Positions 54,310 to 64,000 of a stretch of DNA of 64,000 nucleotides are shown piece by piece. Below the pieces are notes generated by a model. That model searched no databases. It worked only from the letters and a program-made list of their open reading frames with translations, and was not told where the DNA came from. Origin of the DNA: Paramarasmius palmivorus (Eukaryota > Basidiomycota > Agaricomycetes > Agaricales > Marasmiaceae); the NCBI GenBank assembly GCA_037176845.1, contig JAYKXP010000011.1:372001-436000 (forward strand), read 5' to 3'. Numbering within the stretch: position 1 is the stretch's first letter; every line of letters starts with the position of its first letter. The position numbers were made by a program, and so were the translations under genes.

Positions 54310-56631
54310 ATGTCTCAGCTCACACAAACCATCGTCGGTGCCATCTGCCTAGCCGCGGTTTACCTCGTACTCCAAAGTACACGAGCCCGTCGACGACTTC
54401 CTCTACCTCCAGGTCCACCAAAACTCCCAATCATCGGTAATCTCCTCCAGATACCGACTTCCAAGCAGTATGAGGTGTATAAAGTCTGGGGAGAGCAATA
54501 CGGTGGTAGGCTATCTCTCGCTTGACGACCTGTTTGACTTTATGAACTTTTCAACCAGATTCCCATTCGGGTATCATCCATATCGACGCTGCGGGGAGGT
54601 CTATCGTGATTATCAATAAAGCTAAAGCAGCTGGGGAGTTGTTGGAGAAGAGGATTTACTCGAGCAGGTATGTGTTCCTCGTCTCTCGAGATATCACTGG
54701 GGTTCATGGACATGGTAGACCGCCAGCTCCGATGGCTTATGATTTGATGGGTTGGAATTGGTCTATAGGCATGCAGCCATACGGTACGTCTTTCCTCTCG
54801 CTCTTTCCACCTCGGACTGGTAACTGACGTCTCTCAAAGGCGAACGCTGGTAAGCCCCCAAAACCCATTCACACCACGAACAAAAAAACAAACCGAGCAC
54901 CCCAAGGCGTGCACGCAGACGTACCTTCCACGACTCTTTCAACATCGAAGCAGCCAAACTATTCCATCCACAACAGCTCGAAGCTACACGTATCCTTCTC
55001 AGTGAGCTACTCAAAAGACCGGAGGAGTATACCGAGCTTTTGAAATAGTAAGCACCATCATGCCCATCCGCTTCGTTGCTCAAAATAACCGGGAATATCT
55101 ATGTACCAGCCACACCGCACGTACTGTCATGTCCATCGCGTACGGTATCAAAGTCCAATCCAAATCCGACCCATGGGTAGCTCTAGCGGAAGAGGCTATT
55201 GGTCCATTGATGCGAGCTACAGTCCCTGGTGCGTTTCTCGTGGTACGTCCGACACGGAGCCTTTCTACTCGCTACCTCCACGTTAAGATGAACACCAATT
55301 GCAGGATACGTTCCCCTTCCTCAAATACATACCCTCATGGCTCCCCGGAGCTGGGTTCAAGCGCCAAGCACAGGAATGGCGAAAACTTACAATGAGGTTG
55401 AGGAATGAGCCGTTTGTTGAGGGAAAGCGGATTATCGTGAGTCGTTTGGGTTTTTTGGCGTTGTGCTTCACGTGGCTGACTCGTGGATTGGATATAGGAA
55501 TCGGGGGAATATACTCCGTCGTTTATATCAGAGTCGTTGCAGAGGTTGGATGAACTTGAAGATCCACTCGTGCAGGCTCAGGCTGAGCGCAAGGAGAAGG
55601 AGAATTTGATTAGAGATACGGCGGGGACTATGTATCTAGGTATGGTATCCTCGGTATACTACTACTATTCGAATGGGCTAACTCGATCTACGGTACAGCC
55701 GGCGTGGACTCGGTAAGCCAACTCCTTTCCATATTTCACCTTCAAGATCCTGGATCCTAATAGTCATCGGGCAGACAGCAACAGCCATAACCTCATTCAT
55801 ATACTCCATGGCTACACACCCCGACATCCAACGCCAAGCCCAAGCAGAGGTCGACCGTGTCGTTGTCGGACGATTACCCACATTCAAAGATGAAAAATCG
55901 TTACCGTACGTGACGGCTCTGGTCTGGGAAGTGTTGAGGTGGAAGAGTGTTTCGCCGTTGGGGCTTGCGCATTATTTGGAGAGCGAGGATGTTTATGAGG
56001 GGTATAGGATTCCGAAGGGGTCGGTTGTGGTTAGTAATATATGGTATGTTGGTTATTCGGAGGATGTTACATAGCTGATTTATGTGCGGGGTTAAAGGGC
56101 GATTCTGCATGACGAGGTAAGCATGCGCGTCTAGCGCTGAAGTGTGCTCGTGGCTTATCCTTGAATAGGAGATATACATTGACCCTTTTGAATTCGACCC
56201 AGAGAGGTACTTTAAACCAGGAACTCGAGAGTTTGACGAGACGGTTAAGGATCCTACGTTTGCCGTTTTTGGTTTTGGTCGAAGGTACCATAATCTCTGT
56301 TACCTGTTACCTGAGCGCATAACTGATCCCTTTGACAATGATTACCAGGATATGCCCAGGCCGACACATGGCTTACGCATCCATCTGGATAGCAGTAGCG
56401 TCGATACTCAAAACCTTTGATATATCGAAAAAGGTGGACGAGAAAGGGAACGTTGTAGAGCCGGTGTATGAACAGCAAACGGCGATTGTTGCGTGAGTAT
56501 TCCGTCTTCTGCTAGTTCCTCTTGACTGATGATATTGTTGACTTTGTATAGGGCACCACGTCCATTTGAATGCACGATAAAGCCGAGATCGGATGAGGTG
56601 GAAAGGTTGATTATGGGTGCTGGAGAGTGAG
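54310..56631 (+). CDS. Cytochrome P450 monooxygenase
   Basis: About fourteen exons encode roughly 500 residues. The N-terminal anchor (IVGAICLAAVYLVL) is followed by RRRLPLPPGPPKLPIIGNLL, the proline hinge of microsomal P450s. Later landmarks: DLMGWNWS and GERWRARRRTFHDSF (C helix), AGVDSTATAITSFIYSMATH (I helix), VWEVLRW (ExxR of the K helix), RIPKGSVVVSNIW, DPERYFKP and the haem loop FGFGRRICPGRHMA with its Cys ligand. It acts at the ER membrane with a P450 reductase; substrate is unknown. All splice junctions give one continuous frame to the stop at 56631. The part from just before exon 3 to beyond the stop is duplicated at 61.1-63.5 kb. Neighbouring genes do not define a pathway. Confidence 0.88.
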
Positions 56632-57174
56632 GGCCATGGTGAGCTCGTTTTCTATGGGGTATGTCTGGCAATCCAGGAGAACAGTGATGAATCGAATTTT
56701 CTTGTGCTGTAATGGATGAATAGGACTGCAATCACAATATGTTGTTGATTCTCAGTACCGGCTTTCTGGGACGAGCGCCAAACCTTTGAGCGTCCATCTG
56801 GGATATTTGATATGATATATCAAAAACGGTGGATGAGAAACTTAACCTTAATGGGAAAGCGGTTGCTGCAGACGAAGATTGTTGGGTTGGGGCTGATGAC
56901 TTTGGAATGGCGCTACGTCTAGGTCTAGGTCTAAGGTGAGTGTCAGATCGGGGAAGGCGGAGAGGTTGGTTTGGGTGTGGCGGAGGTGTTTGCGCGGAAG
57001 AGACTCAGAGGGCTCAGGGTTTTGGAGTAACTTTAAGGTAGGGCAAGGGGCGTGTCAGTGATCTGAGCTCGTCGATTGGTTCCGAGTACCTTCTTTAAAT
57101 GTGCCATCATTGTCCCGGGTCAACTTACTCAATGCCTTTGACGCCTCAACTTGAACTCGATGTGATGCATGATC
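54708..57174. repeat. P450 duplication unit, copy 1
   Basis: Matches 61080-63530 in direct orientation, starting about 15 nt before exon 3 of the P450 and ending about 540 nt past its stop, at the shared sequence GATGTGATGCATGATCAAC. Confidence 0.8.
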
Positions 57175-57196
57175 AACTACTCAATCTATCTTATAG
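56632..57196. other. Spacer inside the duplicated unit
   Basis: P450 3' flank, repeated after copy 2. The duplicated sequence stops at about 57174, 22 nt before the first recognisable exon of the broken DUF6534 gene. Confidence 0.6.
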
Positions 57197-58411
57197 CTTC
57201 TGGGGTATATGTTGAATTGGGGTTTATATGGCGCTCTGTCCGCACAAGTTTGTACGTCATCACCTTCCCTACTCGTATCCGTCGTTGACATTCAGAGCCC
57301 AAAGACACGTACTGGATATCGTTCCCGGAAGATAGAAGAATCCCTCAAGCTCTTGTTTACACCATATACGTCCTAGAGACAGCACATACGATCTCACTAA
57401 CCTGCGACGCTTTCCAACAATTCGTGTTCGGTTTCTCGGATCCCGCCTCGATCAATAACTCACAAAACAGTTGGCTGAACGCTTGCATTGCTGACGGGAT
57501 CTCCTTAGGCTCACCTGTTGATAGTTGCGCTACTCTACCAGTTGTTTTTCGCCAACCGAATCCGTGTCCTCCGACCCCAAAACAAAGTGATACCTGGAAT
57601 CATCGTCCTGGTCAGTTGCGCGAAATGGAGTAACAGACAAGTTCGCTGAATCGACAATTCACGGTTCTCTATTGCTCAACTCAGTGGAGCCATTGGTACA
57701 GCTGTAGCTACCAAGCGCGCTCCTGCCTTTTCACAAGAGATTGACATCGGGTTCCCGCACGTGAGTACGAAACCTAGCCGTCAGAGCGCACCAGTGTTTA
57801 ATTTCCGCCATAGGTGTGGTTAGCCTGCGCTGCAGCTGCAGATATCCTCATTGCGGTAACAACGGTGCATGCCGTGAGTTATGAGACCAAAGAACCCCCC
57901 TTCTTTTCACTCAACTTAGAACTACATACAGCTTTCGTCGTATGATACATCATTCAAGGAGACACGAGATGTAGTCAGGCGATTCAAGCTACTCGCAATG
58001 GAGACCAATAGCCTTATAGGTATGGAATGCTACACCCGTTTCCGGGCGCAGTTTACTTATGAGTGCCCGGGGCCGTAACCTATAGCTGTCATGGATATCC
58101 TCCCAGTTATTCTCTACCACTTTTACCCGGATCGGAATTACTACCTTACGCCAGGCCTGGTCGTTGCTAAACTATATTCGAACTCGCTCTTAGCGATATT
58201 CAACGCCCGAGTTCGAGCAGATGATGCGAGGGCGTCTAGAAGCTTTAGAGCAAACGCAAGGTCGACATGGAGGGCAAGTATCCGAAGTATCATGCCCGCG
58301 TCCCCTACAATACCGATGTCGGTACATCAAAAAAGAATAGGTGCTATTCGGTTTGTCGACGATTCAAATGACAGCCAAGGATTCTGGTGTGTTTATCCGT
58401 ACGCAGATTAA
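57197..58411 (+). pseudogene. DUF6534 gene copy 3, 5'-truncated and frameshifted
   Basis: The first recognisable exon (57197-57251, LLGYMLNWGLYGALSAQV) is the third exon of the intact copies; the first two (MDK..., AGPV) are absent. Later exons are clear: YWISFPEDRRIPQALVY, LETAHTISLTCDAFQQF, LFFANRIRVLRPQNKVIPG, FKETRDVVRRFKLLAMETN and AKLYSNSLLAIFNARVR. After ADGI the intact copies have an intron of about 65 nt; here only about 25 nt remain and no GT donor is present, so the frame is broken before LLYQLFF. The remaining splice sites are still canonical. The 5' end abuts the P450 duplication boundary. It is probably non-functional. Confidence 0.75.
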
Positions 58412-58807
58412 CTGATACTATGCTCACAAGTTTCGAGTGCAGGAGTAAATGAGCATACTATTGGACGCTAGAACTCATAATGTAGACCTATATTGTAATG
58501 CACCACCTAGTTCACTGTGTTCAGGACATGTAGTTGTACCCTGAAATCTCTGAAGGAATTTGTCACTAATAACAGCTTGGAATTCCCAATTCGTCGGCCA
58601 TCTTGATTCCCTATTACCGAATGCGCGCGAATGGTCAGGAATGTCATATAACATTGAACATATCTAACTTGAGTAAAACGGATGCGTAGTAGGGGTGGGC
58701 TAATAATACAGGATATGCTATGTGTGGTACAATGTGAATGCGTACGTCCTTCTTTTCCATAAAGATAGTAAACATATAAGTAGGTGATGACAATAGTGTG
58801 GAAGCGG
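58412..58807. other. Convergent spacer
   Basis: 396 nt between the ends of the DUF6534 remnant and the unrecognised minus-strand gene. Open frames here are unsupported. Confidence 0.5.
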
Positions 58808-59971
58808 TCATAGCGGGACATATATATCGTCGTATGCCCGGATTTTGCGCTTCGGTCGCAAGTAAGGCGCAAACCTGATCGTCGACAGGTCCGTGCGCAT
58901 GACCTCCTCGTAAGGCCGACTCTTCTCCTTCCTATACGAATTGATCTGCTTCTCGTTGAGAACGTCATCCACAAAACGAACGTCATGGTCGATGTACTTG
59001 TTTATCCTCTTCACCCAACGCTTCGTGCCCGGGTTTTGGATGTAATGGATGGGGTCCAGTACTACATTCGTATCCAGGCTGCTATATGACGTCGATGAGG
59101 AGGTATCGGGTGTGAGATCGGGAATCGGTTCCTCTTCTTCTTTGGGTTTCAATATCTGGGATACGATGTCGCCCTGTTCGAGAGGATGCGCGAATTTCTG
59201 CCAGTTGATCATTTGTCCAAAACTGGATGGCACTTTAAACCAAGAGTCTCGTATGCATAGATGCGCCACTTCTTTGATAGGAACGCGACGTAGCCCAGCT
59301 TCATCTAGGACGAATGCGGCGTGACTGGTAGCAAGGTAGGGGTGGACGTTGGAACGGACGTGGAGCATGTTTTCGGCGGATGGGGTGTATGAACGACGGG
59401 TGCCATCATTTGAGATGATAGTGAGAGGAATGTCGAGTTCAATGGGCCGTACGCGGTACTCGTACTCTTTAGGTGGCAGGAGCTGAACTCTGGCATATCA
59501 GATATTGTACTTGAACAGAATGAAGTGTAACTCACGTCGGTGCAACGAGTTCTATCGCACATTGCGCACTTGAGGTTGTCCTCGTGGAGCTGGAAAATTA
59601 TATCGACGATCTCGTCATTGGGAATAAGGACCAGCTTCTTCTCTTCGAACAACTTTTTGATGCTTGACCGCACTGATAAGTCGCTCGTCAGTATCAGGCG
59701 AAAGAGATAGAGAAATGGACCGCACCGTATATGATATTAGGTGACATATTCAAATGTAGCTCATCAAGTCGTAAGCCCATAAAAAATTCAAGCGTATATT
59801 TCTAGCTCTCCTGTTAATATTCGGTGCAAGTCTATGACCATAGTTACTCACTGGGTGGTCCATCTGTGTTTCGAAATCTAGGGGATTGAGATATAACGTT
59901 TCGATAGGATCTTCATCTTCATGTGCACACGCTGTGAGCTGGCTGAGAAGGGGGAGGTCGTGGGGCGACAT
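58808..59971 (-). CDS. Unrecognised protein, weakly HNH-family-like
   Basis: Four exons with good splice signals: MSPHDLPLLSQLTACAHEDED..., then (after an intron ending GAGCTAG) YTLEFFMGLRLDELHLNMSPN, then VRSSIKKLFEEKKLVLIPND...LKCAMCDRTRCTD, then LLPPKEYEYRVRPIELDIP through to IRAYDDIYVPL. About 330 residues. The layout of a long helix, N-I-I-Y-x-R-S-S-I-K-K-L-F and a following basic, Pro-containing segment faintly recalls the HNH-like proteins expanded in mushrooms, in which a L-R-x-D-x-H-x-x-F-D motif sits at this place; the His and Asp are not present here. A C-x-x-C pair occurs. I do not assign a function. No signal peptide or membrane segment. Confidence 0.5.
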
Positions 59972-61079
59972 GGTTAGCCTGGTAGAGAAGATAGTAAGCC
60001 TGGTACCCGGGGCGGGGGATTAATGCCCAAAAAATTCAAACACCGCGGGCGCTTATCACTCGTTGATCCGGTGTGATAAGTTGGGAGCGCAAATTGGGCC
60101 ACCGCGTGACATTTTTGTTCCTCTACGCGTTCAACGACAAACCATCCTATCATAAAATGGAGACCACGGATCTTTAGAGAAAACAAGTAGGCAAAGAACG
60201 GTGGTCTCAGATTCTGGAAATTCGACGAACTGAGCGAACGTATAGACATTTTACTTTTTGCACTGAAAGTCACGCGGTGGCCGGTGGCCCAATCTTATCA
60301 CACAGGTTGGGCCTCTTGGAGGCGGGAGCTGAACCTTACCAGCGCGAGCACAGTTCAATTCACTCTTGATATATACACCAATCAAGTAGACGCATGCTTG
60401 GATATAAGATTATACATTGTGCAGCGCTTGAAGAACGAGATACATAAGTACTTAACAAGTTCAAGACTATTCTAAAAAAAAATCAACTTGCCCGAAAGCG
60501 TCCAAAAAATGATGATTTCACTCTGTAGAGAGTATGAAGACTAAAGCACTAGTGGGTTTTCCGTGTCCGTAAACCTGATGGGAGTGGGTGTCGGTGACCA
60601 TGGTCTCTGTAGTGGAACTTACAGAACTCATGCAAGCTGAGCAGGCTGTCATAAGGTCGAAAGTGCCTTGAGAGAACGTGAACGGAGTTGCGGTAAATTA
60701 GAAGAGGCTTTGGTCCCATACGATCCTATGGTACATGCGGGCAGTCGAGCCTATAAATGGCTGGAAAAAATAGAGGACGACAAGGGCGAATGTGAGATGG
60801 AACGATCGTGGGGCGAACAAGGAAAGGTGAGACCGCGAAAAACGCGAAATAGCGGAAGCATCCAAATACGGATGTTTGCATGTGGCATGTGCCACGCGCC
60901 TGTCACACTGGAGCGTCACATATCGACATAGCTCACGTGAGGTAAAGAACTGTGACTCGAGTGACTCGACGCTTTACGGAATCCCCAGGATCTCATTGTA
61001 CAATGTACTTGCATTCTTTGTGCATTGTACTCGCTGTGGTAAGGCGTGTCTTTCGGCACAATCGTGCCCATCAGGACCT
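59972..61079. other. Intergenic region with foldback element
   Basis: This contains the inverted-repeat element listed separately and no recognised gene. The open frame at 60668-60931 is charged and has no P450 N-terminal character, so it does not supply the missing exons of the P450 copy that follows. Confidence 0.5.
60071..60304. repeat. Foldback (MITE-like) element
   Basis: Outer arms GTGTGATAAG (60071-60080) and CTTATCACAC (60295-60304) are inverted, as are inner arms CCACCGCGTGAC (60099-60110) and GTCACGCGGTGG (60269-60280), with GGCCC/GGGCC-rich sequence between. A third inverted pair, GAGACCAC (60160-60167) and GTGGTCTC (60201-60208), lies in the loop. A further CTTATCAC lies just outside at about 60052. 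No coding capacity. No clear target-site duplication could be identified. Confidence 0.6.
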
Positions 61080-63530
61080 CACGGACACTGTAGACCACCA
61101 GCTCCGATGGCTTACGACTTGATGGGTTGGAATTGGTCTATAGGAATGCAGCCGAACGGTACATCCTCTCTCTCTCTCTTTTGACCTTGGAATGGTAACT
61201 GATATCACTTGAAGGTGAACGCTGGTAAGCCCCCAAAAACTCATTCACTGCACGAACAAAAAAAACAAACAGAGAACCCCAAGGCGTGCACGCAGACGTA
61301 CCTTCCACGACTCGTTCAACATCGAAGCAGCCAAATTATTCCATCCACAACAGGTCGAAGCTACACGTATTCTTCTCAGTGAGCTACTCAAAAGGCCGGA
61401 GGAGTATACCGAGCTTTTGAAATAGTAAGCACCATCATCATGATGCCCATCCACCGCCTAACACAACCGGGAACATCTAGCCACACCGCACGTACCGTCA
61501 TGTCCATCGCATACGGTATCAAAGTCAAATCCGAATCCGACCCATGGGTAGCTCTAGCGGAAGAGGCTATTGGTCCGTTGATGCGAGCTACTGTTCCTGG
61601 TGCGTTTCTCGTGGTACGTCGGAGCTTTTTTACTCTTTACCTACGCGTTGGGATGAACGTGAACTACAGGATACATTCCCCTTCCTTAAATACATACCAT
61701 CATGGTTCCCCGGAGCTGGGTTTAAGCGCCAAGCACGGGAATGGCGAAAGCTTACGATGAGGTTGAAGAATGAGCCGTTTGTTGAGGGGAAGCGGATTAT
61801 CGTGTGTTGTTTCAAGTTTGGTTTTTTTTGGGGGGGCGTCGTGGCTGACTCGTGGATTGGATGTAGGAATCGGGAGAATACACACCGTCGTTTATATCGG
61901 AGTCGTTGCAGAGGTTGGATGAACTTGAGGATCCACTCGTACAGGCTGGGCGGAAGGAGAAGGAGAATTTGATTAGGGATACGGCGGGGACTATGTATCT
62001 AGGTATGGTATCCTCGGCATACTACTACTATTCGACCGTGCTAACTCGATCTACGGTACAGCTGGCGTCGACTCAGTAAGCCAACTCCTTTCTATATTTC
62101 ACCTCCAAAATCTAATGGCCATCGGACCTCCAGACAGCAACAGCCATAACCTCATTTCTATACTCCATGGTTACACACCCCGATATCCAACGTCAAGCCC
62201 AAGCAGAGGTTGACCGTGTCGTAGTCGGACGACTACCCACATTCAAAGACGAAAAGTCGTTACCGTACGTGACAGCGCTGGTTTGGGAAGTATTGAGATG
62301 GAAGAGTGTTTCGCCATTGGGGTTGGCGCATTATTTGGAGAGCGAGGATGTTTATGAGGGGTATAGGATTCCGAAGGGATCGGTTGTGGTTAGTAATATA
62401 TGGTATGTTGGGTCTTGTCATCGTGTGTGAGATGGTATGTAGCTGATTTTTGTACGGGGTTAAAGGGCGATTCTGCATGACGAGGTAGGCATGCGCGTCT
62501 AGCTCTGAAGTGTGCTCGTGGCTTATCCTTGAACAGGAGATATACATAGACCCGTTTAAATTCAGCCCAGAGAGGTACTTCAAACCAGGATCGAGAGTGT
62601 TTGACGAGACGGTTAAGGATCCTACGTTTGCCGTATTTGGTTTTGGTCGAAGGTACAGTCCAGTGTAACCTCTACCTGTTACCTGACTCTAAACTCAACA
62701 ACTCGAACTCGCAGGATATGTCCAGGCCGACACATGGCTTACGCATCCATCTGGATAGCAGTAGCGTCGATACTCAAGACATTTGATATATCGAAAAAGG
62801 TGGATGAGAAGGGGAACGTTGTAGAGCCGGTGTATGAACAGCAAACAGCGATTGTTGCGTGAGTGTTCCGGCTTTTGCTAGGTCATCTTGATTGAAGGTT
62901 TCGCATAGGGCACCACGTCCATTTGAATGCTCGATAAAGCCGAGATCGGATGAGGTGGAAAGATTGGTTGTAGGTGTTGGAGAGTGAACTCGTGAGGCAA
63001 GGGTAAGCCTGTTTTCCGTTTTTCTATGGACTATGTCTGGGAATCCAGGAGAACAAATTTCTTGTGCTGTAATGGATGAAGATAGGACTGCAATCACAAC
63101 ATGTTGTTGATTCGCAGTACCAGCTTTCTGGGACGAGCGCCAAACATTTGAGCGTTCATCTGGGTTGATATATACTCAAGATGTTTGATATGATATGATA
63201 TATCAAACACGGTGGATGAGAAACTTAATCTTAATGGGAAGGCGGTAGCTGCAGACGGTGATTGTTGGGTTGGGGCTGATGGTGCTGTATGTACGAGAAG
63301 AGGGTCACCGCTGTTTGATCAAGGGAGACGGAGAGGTTGTGGCGGAGGAGTTTGCGCGGAAGAGACTCAGAGGGCTCAGGGTTGTGGAGTATAGTAAGTA
63401 CGGTAAGGGGCGTGTCAGTGATCCAAGTTCGTCCATTGGTTCTTGTGAGAGACGTACCTTCTTCGCCATCATTGTGGGTCAAACTCAATGCCTTTGGCGC
63501 CTCAACTTGAGTTCGATGTGATGCATGATC
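61080..63530. repeat. P450 duplication unit, copy 2
   Basis: Direct copy of 54708-57174. It includes P450 exons 3 to last and the downstream flank, ending at GATGTGATGCATGATCAAC. Confidence 0.8.
61094..62987 (+). pseudogene. Cytochrome P450, 5'-truncated duplicate
   Basis: This begins at P450 exon 3 (PPAPMAYDLMGWNWSIGM) with its splice acceptor intact and continues through all later exons in frame. Splice sites, ExxR (VWEVLRW), the I-helix AGVDS and the haem loop reached through GFGRR/ICPGRHMA are conserved, and a 6-nt deletion after PLVQA keeps the frame. The two exons coding the membrane anchor, proline hinge and first beta sheet (about 105 residues) are missing because the duplication breakpoint fell in intron 2. 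Nothing upstream resembles a replacement exon. As it stands it should not make a normal P450, yet no disabling change was found in the remaining exons, so it is young or still under constraint. Confidence 0.75.
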
Positions 63531-63707
63531 AACCATGCTGCCTGTCGCAGTGACTCGTTCAATCCTCGAGGCGACTAGGCCGCTCTTTCTCCAGTAACCA
63601 GGCGCATTGGAGTTGAGGCTGCGAGGTTCTCCACAACACGGTACCGCTACCACGAGTAAAAGTGCGTATGTATTTGGGATTCGGCAAAGTACCCATCGAT
63701 TACTTAC
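62988..63707. other. Duplicated flank and unique sequence
   Basis: P450 3' flank to about 63530, then unique sequence containing possible intron or downstream exons of the minus-strand gene beyond. Confidence 0.4.
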
Positions 63708-63938
63708 AAGCGCCTGTACTAAATGAAATGGCGTAATGAGAACTGACGGAGACAACGCGGCGACAAGACGCTTCTTGGGAGTTGCTTTTGTGCTGAAACC
63801 TTGGATCCTAATACTAGTACTAGTACTGGTAGAGTGGTAAATCTGTAATGACAAATTCTGGCTCATAACCTGTACGGTACACATTAAGCGCCCTTGCAAC
63901 ACGTGGCCGTCGATCACTTTTGGAAACATACGCAGCAT
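63708..63938 (-). CDS. Possible gene start, mitochondrial-like N-terminus
   Basis: A frame beginning MLRMFPKVIDG leads into a Ser/Thr-rich stretch (IYHSTSTSTSIRIQGFSTK) and ATPKKRLVAALSPSVLITPF, ending at a GTAAGT donor after VQAL. An intron ending TTACAG before IYHSTS is likely. The basic, Ser-rich, acid-free start would suit a mitochondrial presequence. Downstream exons are uncertain, and the P450 duplication ends only about 175 nt away, so the gene may have been cut short. No family recognised. Confidence 0.3.
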
Positions 63939-64000
63939 GTTCTCCGTCTCTCCTTCAAACCATCACCACCCCTTCATAACCCACCCTTTCACGCTAATAC

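Noticed and set aside
60668..60931. Possible replacement first exon for the truncated P450 copy
   Set aside because: Charged and without a hydrophobic anchor or proline-rich hinge; no donor was found that would join it in frame.
1..64000. tRNA genes or CRISPR arrays
   Set aside because: No convincing tRNA B-box with matching cloverleaf was seen by eye. The repeats present are tandem, segmental or inverted, not regularly spaced, and the genome is eukaryotic.

Overview
The window looks like nuclear DNA of a filamentous basidiomycete (Agaricomycetes). Genes are split by many short GT-AG introns of about 45-65 nt. It carries families typical of mushroom-forming fungi: DUF6534 membrane proteins, large F-box/LRR-like families, an AA14-type lytic polysaccharide monooxygenase, a fungal cytochrome P450 and a UbiA prenyltransferase. 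There is no sign of bacterial operons. Exon structures were rebuilt by hand from splice signals and from comparing paralogues within the window, so boundaries are predictions.

Layout. 0-2.3 kb: two F-box-like genes, the first cut by the window edge. 2.7-6.2 kb: a tandem pair of DUF6534 genes on the minus strand. 8.1-12.5 kb: two decaying coiled-coil F-box genes with frameshifts. 14.1-18.2 kb: an epoxide-hydrolase-like protein, a single-pass membrane protein and a UbiA prenyltransferase. 19.8-27.4 kb: a conserved core block of splicing factor ISY1, a carnosine N-methyltransferase-like protein (sharing a 175-nt divergent promoter), an inositol-type MFS transporter and a 2OG-oxygenase-fold protein. 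29-47.2 kb: an array of minus-strand F-box/LRR-like genes of two related types, interrupted by one kinase-like gene and containing a recent segmental duplication. 48-53 kb: AA14 LPMO, another F-box-like gene and a membrane protein with an IFI6/ISG12-like glycine-rich segment. 54.3-63.5 kb: a P450 gene and its 5'-truncated duplicate, with a broken third DUF6534 gene, an unrecognised four-exon gene and a foldback element between them.

How the parts relate. Housekeeping genes (ISY1, methyltransferase, transporter) form a stable island between two regions of rapid gene duplication and decay. At least thirteen F-box-like loci are visible. By family knowledge they would be substrate adaptors of SCF ubiquitin ligases, and their state here (intact, frameshifted, truncated) suggests birth-and-death evolution. 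The P450, UbiA prenyltransferase, hydrolase and transporter are individually plausible metabolic genes, but they are not clustered tightly enough to claim a biosynthetic pathway. The most notable points are two GC-AG introns with the same GCGAGT donor (one directly after the ISY1 start codon), a hydrolase whose nucleophile position reads Gly, a 9-nt microexon in the LPMO gene, and a P450 duplication whose breakpoint appears to have removed the start of a DUF6534 gene.
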